Positions 57,762 to 64,000 of a DNA stretch of 64,000 bases are shown here, one piece after another (the first letter of the stretch is position 1; every line of letters begins with the position of its first letter). Source of the DNA: CBDCDJ01 sp965215355 (GTDB lineage: Bacteria; Deinococcota; Deinococci; Deinococcales; Trueperaceae). The notes below the pieces were generated by a model. The model saw nothing but the letters and a program-made list of their open reading frames with translations, was not told where the DNA came from and did not search any database. Position numbers and translations under genes: made by a program. The stretch covers positions 2,666,001-2,730,000 of the forward strand of contig CBDCDJ010000007.1 of the NCBI GenBank assembly GCA_965215355.1. Reading direction: 5' to 3'.

Positions 57762-59903
57762 TTATTCACCGTCGCCGTCTTCAACCTCGGGCAGGGTGAA
57801 GTAGAACGTCGCGCCCCGGTCAACCTCGCCCTCGGCCCAGAGCGTGCCGCCGTGGCGGTGGACGACGCGCTGCACGGTCGCCAGACCGATGCCGCTGCCC
57901 TCGAACTCTTGGGGGCTGTGCAGGCGCTGGAAGGGGCTGAACAGCTTGTCTGCGTAGCGCATGTCGAAGCCGGCGCCGTTGTCCCGCACGAAAAAAGCGC
58001 CGTCCTCGCCGCGAGCGAAGGTGACCACGGCCTCCTCGCGGTGCTGGGTGAACTTCCAGGCGTTGCCGAGCAGGTTTTCCAGCACGACTTTCAGCAAGCG
58101 TGCGTCGCCCGCAGTGGTCAGGTCCGGCCCCAGCTCGAGCCTGACGGCGCGGTTTTTAGAGCGGTGGCTCAGCTCGGCGGCGACCCCTCGCGCCAGCTCG
58201 CCCAGGTCGACCGGCGCTCGTTTTAGGTCGGCGCGCGCCAGGCGTGACAGGTCGAGGAGGTCGTCGATAAGGTGGCCCATGCGCGTCGCCGCCGCCTGGA
58301 TGCGCGCCACGTAGTGGCGGCCGGTCTCGTCGAGCTGGCCGCCGTAGTCTTCGAGCAGCGCCTCGCTGAAGCCGGTCACGCCGCGCAGCGGCGCGCGCAG
58401 GTCGTGCGACACCGAGTAGTTGAAAGCCTCCAACTCCTGGTTGAGCGCGGCGAGCTTGGCGGTGCGGTCCGCCACGCGCTGCTCAAGCTCGGCGTTCAGG
58501 GCTTTCAGGTCCTCTTGCGCGGCGCGCGACGCCCGGTAGAGCTTGGCGTTGTCGACCGCGGCGGCGGCGCGCCCGGCCAGTTTTTCGGCGAGGGCCAGGT
58601 CGGCGGCGCTGTAACGCCGCCCCGACTCCGCCCACACGAGGGTCAGCGCGCCGAGCGTCTGACCCCGCGCGGTCAAGGGCACGATGAGCGCCGACTTCAT
58701 GCCCACCTCACGGATGAGCTGCAAGTGCCGTTGGTCCCGGGCGCTGGCGGCAAGCAGCGCGTCGGGAACGTCGGGGAACAGGGCGCGCTCGCCCGTGGCG
58801 ACGACCCTGGCCGCGCCCTGCGAAGCGTTGGGGTCCGGCGGGTAAAGACGGCGCAGCGTTCTCGCCAGCTCGAGCTTGGCCGGGTCGCTGTGGGCTATAG
58901 CGACCTGCCGCAGCGCACCTGCGGCGTCGGGCATGTCGACCACGCACCAGTCGGCGAGAAAGGGCACCATCAGCTCGACCACCGTCTGCAAGGTCGACTC
59001 TATGTCGAGCGAACTTGCCAGCAGTTTGCTGGCTTCGGCCAAGTGGCGCAGCCGCTCCTCGCTGTTTTTGCGCTCGGTGATGTCGTAGTTGACGCCCAAC
59101 ATCCGCCGCGCCCGGCCGTCGGCGTCACGCAGAAAGTTGCCACGGCCCACGAGCCAGCGCAACGAACCGTCCGCCGAGCGCACCCGGAATTCGTGGTAGA
59201 AAACGCCCTGGCTCTCCCGGGTCGCGTCGATGACGGCCCTCAGACCGGGCAAGTCTTCCGGGTAAACGCAGCTGAAGGCCGTTTCGGCCGTAGTGGGCTC
59301 GGCAGCGCGCTCGAGGCCGAACAGCTCGCGTTCGGTCGCGTCGAGGTTGACCTCGTCGCTGTCCAGGTCCCACTCGAAGGTGCCCATCGCGCCGGCCTCG
59401 AGCGCGAGTTGCAGACGTGTCTCTTGCCGGTTGAGGTTCGCCTCGTCCCGCAGGCGGGCGCTGATGTCCAAACCGGAGGCGACCAGGTGCGTGACGCCGC
59501 CGGCCGCGTCGAACACGGGTGCCAGGTTGAACTCGATGCTCAGGAAGCGGCCTGCGCCCAGCCGAGCCTGCACGCGGAAGTGGGCACGCTCGCCCGCAGC
59601 GGCCCGCGCGACCGCCCCGCGCAACCGCGCCTGGACGGCTTCGTCGTAGGACCACCAGTACGTGTCCGGGAAAAAGCGGCCGCGCACCTCCTCGAGCTTG
59701 ACCGCGCTGACGCTCAGGGCCGGCTCATTGACCTCCAGCACCCGCCCGTCCGCCGACAACAGTGCCACAAAGGTGGGCAGGCTGTCGAGCAGGTCGCGGA
59801 GGCGCGGTTGAGGCACGTCGAGAAGGGGTTCGCTCGAGGCGGCCTCAGCGCCGGTCTCGGCTAAGGGTTTGTGTGCAGTAACCGCAGGGGCATCGTCTTT
59901 CAT
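57762..59903 (-). CDS. PAS-PAS-GAF sensor histidine kinase
   Basis: 713 residues. PAS ~36-150, second PAS/PAC ~165-278 ending RRMLGVNYDITERK, GAF ~295-455, coiled coil, HisKA with phospho-His500 in FNYSVSHDLRAPLRG, HATPase with N-box LENLLGNAWKFT, G1 DNGAGFD and G2 GSGIGLATV. No membrane segment, so a cytosolic sensor; the architecture resembles the phytochrome-like kinases that control secondary responses. No response regulator is adjacent. GGAGG precedes the ATG. Confidence 0.9.
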   Translation of the reverse strand: MKDDAPAVTAHKPLAETGAEAASSEPLLDVPQPRLRDLLDSLPTFVALLSADGRVLEVNEPALSVSAVKLEEVRGRFFPDTYWWSYDEAVQARLRGAVARAAAGERAHFRVQARLGAGRFLSIEFNLAPVFDAAGGVTHLVASGLDISARLRDEANLNRQETRLQLALEAGAMGTFEWDLDSDEVNLDATERELFGLERAAEPTTAETAFSCVYPEDLPGLRAVIDATRESQGVFYHEFRVRSADGSLRWLVGRGNFLRDADGRARRMLGVNYDITERKNSEERLRHLAEASKLLASSLDIESTLQTVVELMVPFLADWCVVDMPDAAGALRQVAIAHSDPAKLELARTLRRLYPPDPNASQGAARVVATGERALFPDVPDALLAASARDQRHLQLIREVGMKSALIVPLTARGQTLGALTLVWAESGRRYSAADLALAEKLAGRAAAAVDNAKLYRASRAAQEDLKALNAELEQRVADRTAKLAALNQELEAFNYSVSHDLRAPLRGVTGFSEALLEDYGGQLDETGRHYVARIQAAATRMGHLIDDLLDLSRLARADLKRAPVDLGELARGVAAELSHRSKNRAVRLELGPDLTTAGDARLLKVVLENLLGNAWKFTQHREEAVVTFARGEDGAFFVRDNGAGFDMRYADKLFSPFQRLHSPQEFEGSGIGLATVQRVVHRHGGTLWAEGEVDRGATFYFTLPEVEDGDGE

Positions 59904-60196
59904 CCCGGGCCTCCCAGGGTCAGCGTAACGGTTTCGGTCGATTCTCCTGCCGACATTGTTGGCGCCGCCGGTTCCACTGACGCCAGTATGAACCAAACCG
60001 CCCGTCGGGACCGCGGAAAAAGCCACCTTGGCGGCTGGCGTCGGGCCGGCGGGCAGACGCGCGTTTGAACTGAGGCATGAGTCCACAACGTTACCGTCCG
60101 GCGCCGGTTTTGCACTGCACGAACGGAACTCATAGGCCGTTTGGACTACAAAGAACTACGCCCGAGCACCAATGAAATACAACACCAACAAAACAC

Positions 60197-60232
60197 AAAA
60201 AGAGGAAGCTCGAGCGCGAGTCTCCCCTTTTT
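60197..60232. terminator. Bidirectional terminator-like hairpin
   Basis: Imperfect 16-bp stem (13 matches) with A-run and T-run at its ends: AAAAAG at 60197-60202 and CTTTTT at 60227-60232. It lies ~110 nt after the stop of the permease gene (minus strand). The remaining sequence between 59904 and 60342 shows nothing else. Confidence 0.6.
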
Positions 60233-60342
60233 GTCGCATACGTTGTCCCCCGGCAGGACTTAAAGGTAGCAGAATTCGCCCGGCACCGCTAGGTACAGGG
60301 GTAGGCTCAACGGTCAACAAGTATACTACGCCGAGCGTTAGC

Positions 60343-61491
60343 TCAGCGGACGATGTCGACCGGGTTCAGGGCGCTGGCCCGCCGGGCCGGGACGAGCCCC
60401 GCGACGGTGCTGGTCAACAAGGAGAGCGCGCAGACCCACACAAAGTCGAACACCTGCATTTGCACGGGCAGCTGGGTGATGAAGTACAGGTCGCCCGGCA
60501 GCGGGAACGGCTTGAGCTTGAAGTACAAGCTGATGCCGACGCCGAGCAGCGCGCCGAGCAGCGTGCCTACCGCGCCGAGCACAAAACCTTCGACCATGAA
60601 CACCGACAGAATTTGCCGCTGCGACGCGCCCATCGCCCGCAGGATGGCGATTTCTTCCGTCTTTTCCGCCACGGTTAAAATGAGCAAGTTGGCGATGCCC
60701 ATCGCCGCCACGAGCACGATCAAAAACACCACCACCCCGATGAGCGCTTTTTGCAGCCGCAGTTGCTCGATAAGGGTGGCGAACAGTTCCTGCCAGGAGC
60801 GGGCGACGAGGCCGGTTTCGGCGCTGAGCGCGCGGCCCACCGCGGCGGCCTGGTCGGGGTCCGCCACGCGGAGGTGGTAGCCGCTGATTCGCCCCTCTTC
60901 CCTGAGGTAGCTTTGCAAGGCGGGAACGGAAGTGTACGACACCACCGCGTCCAGAAGTTCGTTGCCCACCCGAAAGGTGTCTTTGACCGTGAACGCCCTG
61001 CGCTGTTGTAGGGCGTTCAGGATTTGCACCTCTTCGCCCGGAAAAACGCCGAGCTGGGCGCGGGCGAGCGAGTGGCCCAGGATGATTTCGTCGTCAGCCA
61101 GGGTGCCGAGCTGGGGCAGGTCCGGTAGGACGGCGCGCTCCAAGTCCGGGTCGATGCCGAACAGTTGCGTGTAGCCGTTGGTCGCGCTCAAACCGACGCT
61201 GGCGTCGGCCCGCCGAAAGATGAGGGCTTGCGTGGTCAGGTAGGGCGCGACCGCCACGACGCCGGGTTGTTCTTCTAAGGTTTTGAGCGTGGCCGCGTCG
61301 GACGGCAGCGTTTCGCCGGGCAGCGCGCTCAGGCTGAGGTGCGGCGTCGCCTGCAGCGTGCTGCGCACGAGTTCGTCGATAAAACCGTTCGTCAGCGACA
61401 GAGCCGTGACGAGGACCATCACCCCGACCGCCACGCCGACGACCGTCACCGCGCTCTGCAGGGCGCGGCGGCGGATGTGCCGGTAAGCCAA
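60343..61491 (-). CDS. LolC/E-MacB-like ABC transporter permease
   Basis: 382 residues as read from TTG at 61491. First helix ALQSAVTVVGVAVGVMVLVT, large extracytoplasmic domain ~45-245, then three C-terminal helices with AEKTEEIAILRAMGASQRQI and VEGFVLGAVGTLLGALLGV, and PARRASALNPVDIVR at the end: the FtsX/MacB-like pattern used for lipoprotein release or export. Homologs begin a few residues earlier (MRRF-type start); that start exists at 61513 but a T10 tract puts it one base out of frame. The partner ATPase is not in the window. Confidence 0.75.
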   Translation of the reverse strand: MAYRHIRRRALQSAVTVVGVAVGVMVLVTALSLTNGFIDELVRSTLQATPHLSLSALPGETLPSDAATLKTLEEQPGVVAVAPYLTTQALIFRRADASVGLSATNGYTQLFGIDPDLERAVLPDLPQLGTLADDEIILGHSLARAQLGVFPGEEVQILNALQQRRAFTVKDTFRVGNELLDAVVSYTSVPALQSYLREEGRISGYHLRVADPDQAAAVGRALSAETGLVARSWQELFATLIEQLRLQKALIGVVVFLIVLVAAMGIANLLILTVAEKTEEIAILRAMGASQRQILSVFMVEGFVLGAVGTLLGALLGVGISLYFKLKPFPLPGDLYFITQLPVQMQVFDFVWVCALSLLTSTVAGLVPARRASALNPVDIVR

Positions 61492-61499
61492 AAAAAAAA
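61490..61499. repeat. Homopolymer tract A10 (T10 on the coding strand)
   Basis: Ten consecutive A on the plus strand at the 5' end of the permease gene. With nine T the GTG at 61511-61513 would join the permease frame; with ten it does not. Confidence 0.9.
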
Positions 61500-61615
61500 G
61501 TAAAGCGGCGCACGAGCTACTTTAACCCGGTCAAAACCCGAAGGCCGAGATTTATTCTCGCCTTGACCTTACGCGCACTTACAAAGGTTTGGCTTGTTTT
61601 GGAGTCCAGCTTGTT

Positions 61616-62227
61616 TTACTGCACAGCCGACAGGCGCGGCGGGGTCGTGAAGTCGCTCTCCGCCGCCGCGTAAAGTTCAGGTCCGGCACGGCCCCAGCGC
61701 ACGACCTCGACCTCGACCTGCCGAACGCCCCAGGTGAGGGCGTCCGCCAGGCGCGGAAACCACACGTCGACTTGGCCCCGTTTGCGCTCGTGCATCGTGT
61801 CTTCGACGACGAACACTTGCCCCTCGAGCAGCTCCTGAAAGCGGCCCGCACCGCGGCCGTTGTAGTAGCCGCCCAAGTCCCTGATGCGGACCAAAGAACC
61901 GTAGGGAATGTCGGCCTCGAGCAGGTCCCGACTTACCGCGATGATGCCGAAGCGGGTCGTGGCCCCGGTCGCCGTGATGTTCGGCGTCGCATCGGTCTGG
62001 CTCTCGTGCGAGTTGTAGGCGGTCGCTTTGAGGGTGAAAACGGGCGTCGCGACCGGCCCCACGCTCGAGGGCTTTGCGACGGAACGCGCGACGTCCAAGA
62101 CGGTGATGCCGGGGACCAAATTCAAATTGACGAGCTGTGCAGTTTTCGGCGGTGCGCTGAAGGCGGTGATGAGTATGGCGAGTACGAAGCCTATGGCGCA
62201 GAGTTTGCCGCTGACGTGAAGTGCCAT
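61616..62227 (-). CDS. Secreted 3D-domain (double-psi barrel) protein
   Basis: 203 residues. N-terminal signal/anchor helix (LCAIGFVLAILITAF), then a 3D domain at ~75-180: LKATAYNSHESQTDATPNIT, ATTRFGIIAVSRDLL, YGSLVRIRDLGGYYNGR, VVEDTMHERKRGQVDVWFP. The two Asp after AYN and in EDTM are the family's conserved acids; 3D domains in YuiC and MltA-like proteins act on peptidoglycan. GGGAGG precedes the ATG. Probably wall lytic; not shown. Confidence 0.82.
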   Translation of the reverse strand: MALHVSGKLCAIGFVLAILITAFSAPPKTAQLVNLNLVPGITVLDVARSVAKPSSVGPVATPVFTLKATAYNSHESQTDATPNITATGATTRFGIIAVSRDLLEADIPYGSLVRIRDLGGYYNGRGAGRFQELLEGQVFVVEDTMHERKRGQVDVWFPRLADALTWGVRQVEVEVVRWGRAGPELYAAAESDFTTPPRLSAVQ

Positions 62228-62449
62228 GTGCACCTCCCAAGCTCCAGAGTCTAACACGCTAAGCCGCAGTCACTGAAGCGCGCTCTACAATAGTCTTCAT
62301 CCTGCCCACATTTAACGCTCAAAAACGACGAAAGCCGCGCCGACGTGCCGGAATGAATGGATGGAGAAACGAATAGCGGTATAAAGCCCGGCAACCCTGG
62401 CGTCGGCTCGAGCGCCCACCGACCGAGTGCTCCCTAGTACACTTGGCGG

Positions 62450-63724
62450 ATGAAGCAGCCCGGCTTTGCCTTTGAAGTGACCGCGCAGCGCGAACGGGCC
62501 AGGGCCGCGCGCTACCAAACGCCGCACGGCGTCATCCACACGCCCGCCTTCGTCGCGGTGGGCACGCAAGCCACCGTCAAGGGAGTGACGCCCGAACAGG
62601 TGCGCTCGGCGGGCACGCAGGTGGTCTTCAGCAACACCTATCACCTCTATTTACGCCCCGGCGCGGAGGTCGTGGCGGCGCACGGCGGGCTGCACCGTTT
62701 TATGCACTGGGACCGGCCCGTCATGACCGACTCGGGCGGTTTCCAGGTGTTCAGCCTGGGCGCGAGTTTGGAACACGGCGTCGGCAAAATCGCCAACATC
62801 TTCCCCGACGAGGCGGGCGGCGTGAGCGGCGAGCGGCCGCAGGGTGACTTGAAGCGGTCCCAGGCTGACCTGAAATCGCTGGTCGCCGTCGGCGAGGATT
62901 CGGTTCGCTTCACAAGCCACGTTGACGGCAGCGAACACGTCTTCACCCCAGAAAAGTCTATCGCCCTTCAGCGCGCCCTGGGCGCGGACATCGTCCTCGC
63001 TTTCGACGAGTGCACCTCGCCCCTCCACGACGCCGAGTACACGCGCCGCAGCGCCGCGCGCACCCACCGCTGGGCGCAACGCTGTTTGGACTATTTCGAG
63101 GCCCACGGCCCCGAACACCCTTACGCCCAAGCCCTGTACGGCGTCGTGCAGGGGGGCGCGTTCCGGGACACCCGCACGGAGAGCGCACAAACCATCGCCC
63201 GCATGGCTTTCGACGGCGTCGCCATCGGCGGCAACCTGGGCAAAACGCGGGCCGACATGTACCGCGTCCTGGACTGGACCGTGCCCGAACTGCCCGCGGG
63301 CAAACCCCGGCACCTCCTGGGCATCGGCGACGTACCCAGCATCTTCGAGGCGGTTACACGCGGCGTGGACACCTTCGACTGCGTGAGCCCGACCCGCAAC
63401 GCCCGCAACGGCGGTCTCTTGAAAAGGTTCGACGACGACGGGCGCAAGTTGTCCAAGTTCCGAATAAACCTGCGCAACGCGACCTATGCCGACGACACGC
63501 GACCGGTGGACGAGACTTGCGACTGCGAGACGTGTCGGCACTACTCCCGGGCTTACCTGCGCCACCTGTTCAAAGCGAACGAACTGTTAGCCCAGAGTTT
63601 GGCGACCCTTCACAACCTGCGCTTTATGGCGCGGCTCTGCGCGGACATTCGGCAGAGTCTGCTGGACGACACCTTCCAAGAGCTGAAAGCGGACTGGCTC
63701 GAGGCCGGCGGTCCTGGCATTTGA
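62450..63724 (+). CDS. tgt: tRNA-guanine transglycosylase
   Basis: 424 residues; inserts the queuosine precursor at G34 of GUN tRNAs. Asp in MTDSGGFQVFSLG, VVQGGAFRDTR, GIGDVPSIFEAVTRGVDTFD with the nucleophile in DTFDCVSPTRNARNG, and zinc ligands in CDCETCRHYSRAYLRHLFKA. About 25-40 residues longer than usual: near 122-148 there is an insert with a duplicated heptad (QGDLKRS QADLKSL). TACACT ends 6 nt before the ATG, so probably leaderless. Confidence 0.94.
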   Translation: MKQPGFAFEVTAQRERARAARYQTPHGVIHTPAFVAVGTQATVKGVTPEQVRSAGTQVVFSNTYHLYLRPGAEVVAAHGGLHRFMHWDRPVMTDSGGFQVFSLGASLEHGVGKIANIFPDEAGGVSGERPQGDLKRSQADLKSLVAVGEDSVRFTSHVDGSEHVFTPEKSIALQRALGADIVLAFDECTSPLHDAEYTRRSAARTHRWAQRCLDYFEAHGPEHPYAQALYGVVQGGAFRDTRTESAQTIARMAFDGVAIGGNLGKTRADMYRVLDWTVPELPAGKPRHLLGIGDVPSIFEAVTRGVDTFDCVSPTRNARNGGLLKRFDDDGRKLSKFRINLRNATYADDTRPVDETCDCETCRHYSRAYLRHLFKANELLAQSLATLHNLRFMARLCADIRQSLLDDTFQELKADWLEAGGPGI

Positions 63725-63728
63725 CCCA

Positions 63729-63771
63729 ACTCGGCCCCGGTTCGAAACGGCTGCACCCGAGTCCCCTTTTT
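63729..63771 (+). terminator. Terminator after tgt
   Basis: ACTCGG (63729-63734) pairs with CCGAGT (63757-63762) around a partly paired CCGGTTCGAAACGG core, followed by CCCCTTTTT. Confidence 0.65.
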
Positions 63772-63823
63772 CACACCGAGCGCGGGGCTCACTTCTTAAA
63801 CTCTAGCAACGTCAGGAGGTTTC

Positions 63824-64000
63824 ATGAACACGCGCAGCAGTTTGGCCGAGCAGGCACTCGACGCCATGCCCCAACACGTCGCCGTGTTGGATGCCGCAGG
63901 CGTCATCAAGCTCGTCAACGACGGGTGGCTGAGGTTCGCTTGCGAGAACGGCTTTCGCGAGACCGGGAGCGACAGCTTCGTCGGCGTCGACTATCTTCAG
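63824..64000 (+). CDS. PAS-like sensor protein, 3' end beyond window
   Basis: First 59 residues only: ALDAMPQHVAVLDAAGVIKL, VNDGWLRFACENGF, as in PAS domains at the start of sensor kinases or diguanylate cyclases. CAGGAGG lies 4 nt before the ATG. The output domain is outside the window. Confidence 0.7.
   Translation, partial: MNTRSSLAEQALDAMPQHVAVLDAAGVIKLVNDGWLRFACENGFRETGSDSFVGVDYLQ

Noticed and set aside
58272..59864. 530-codon plus-strand open frame opposite the sensor kinase
   Set aside because: Mirror frame of a gene with complete PAS, GAF, HisKA and HATPase motifs; no ribosome site and no recognisable domain.

Overview
The window is GC-rich DNA from a bacterium of the Deinococcota (Deinococcus-Thermus), most like the Truepera lineage. 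This placement is inferred from a PolA with a Taq-like, proofreading-dead middle domain, from a TreZ/amylosucrase pair of the kind known in Deinococcus, and from many genes whose -10 box (TANNNT) sits 6-7 nt before the start codon with no Shine-Dalgarno, the leaderless pattern reported as common in Deinococcus. The palindrome CTCGAG is strikingly over-represented in resident DNA and absent from the insertion sequence and the AT-richer cassettes, so it works as a marker of residence.

Layout. 1-2.5 kb is a mobile, toxin-antitoxin-like edge: DUF433/DUF5615 pair, a small gene, and a DUF932 gene cut by an intact ISAs1-family element. 2.5-8 kb is housekeeping: rplM-rpsI, uppP, gltX-ftsY-acetyltransferase. 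8-18 kb has treZ, a secreted coiled-coil LysM protein, polA, an AT-rich zinc-ribbon gene, asd and a secreted propeller-like protein, followed by palindromic repeats and a 45-residue membrane peptide. 18-30 kb has an AMP ligase, amylosucrase, a DUF433-Phd-PIN cluster, a MEMO1-like protein with a FAD oxidoreductase, and a malonate pair (malonyl-CoA decarboxylase and synthetase).

30.6-42.5 kb is a carbohydrate locus: HD-GYP protein, a strongly promoted sugar ABC importer (binding protein and two permeases, no ATPase), SDR, GH38 alpha-mannosidase, class II aldolase, SIS isomerase, Cys-type sulfatase and a YesL-like protein. Almost every gene junction here carries a 13-15 bp tandem duplication, often copying the start codon. 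42.5-45 kb is a degraded island: GH4 remnant, tautomerase, ParD with a nonsense-mutated ParE, an orphan HigA-type antitoxin, a YodC-like protein and an AT-rich HEPN-like protein. An MrfA-like helicase and two glycosyltransferases follow.

50.0-52.4 kb is an arsenic operon (arsR-arsN2-arsC-aqpS-arsC) behind a leaderless promoter overlapped by a palindromic operator. Arsenate would be reduced and arsenite would leave through the aquaglyceroporin. 52.4-57.1 kb is a cobalamin-riboswitch operon: btuF-btuC-btuD, a cupin and two tandem histidine phosphatases that may be alpha-ribazole phosphatases. The right end holds a Sco protein, a PAS-GAF sensor kinase, a LolC/E-like permease whose start is disturbed by a T10 tract, a 3D-domain protein, tgt and the start of a PAS-like gene. 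No tRNA, rRNA or CRISPR array was seen.
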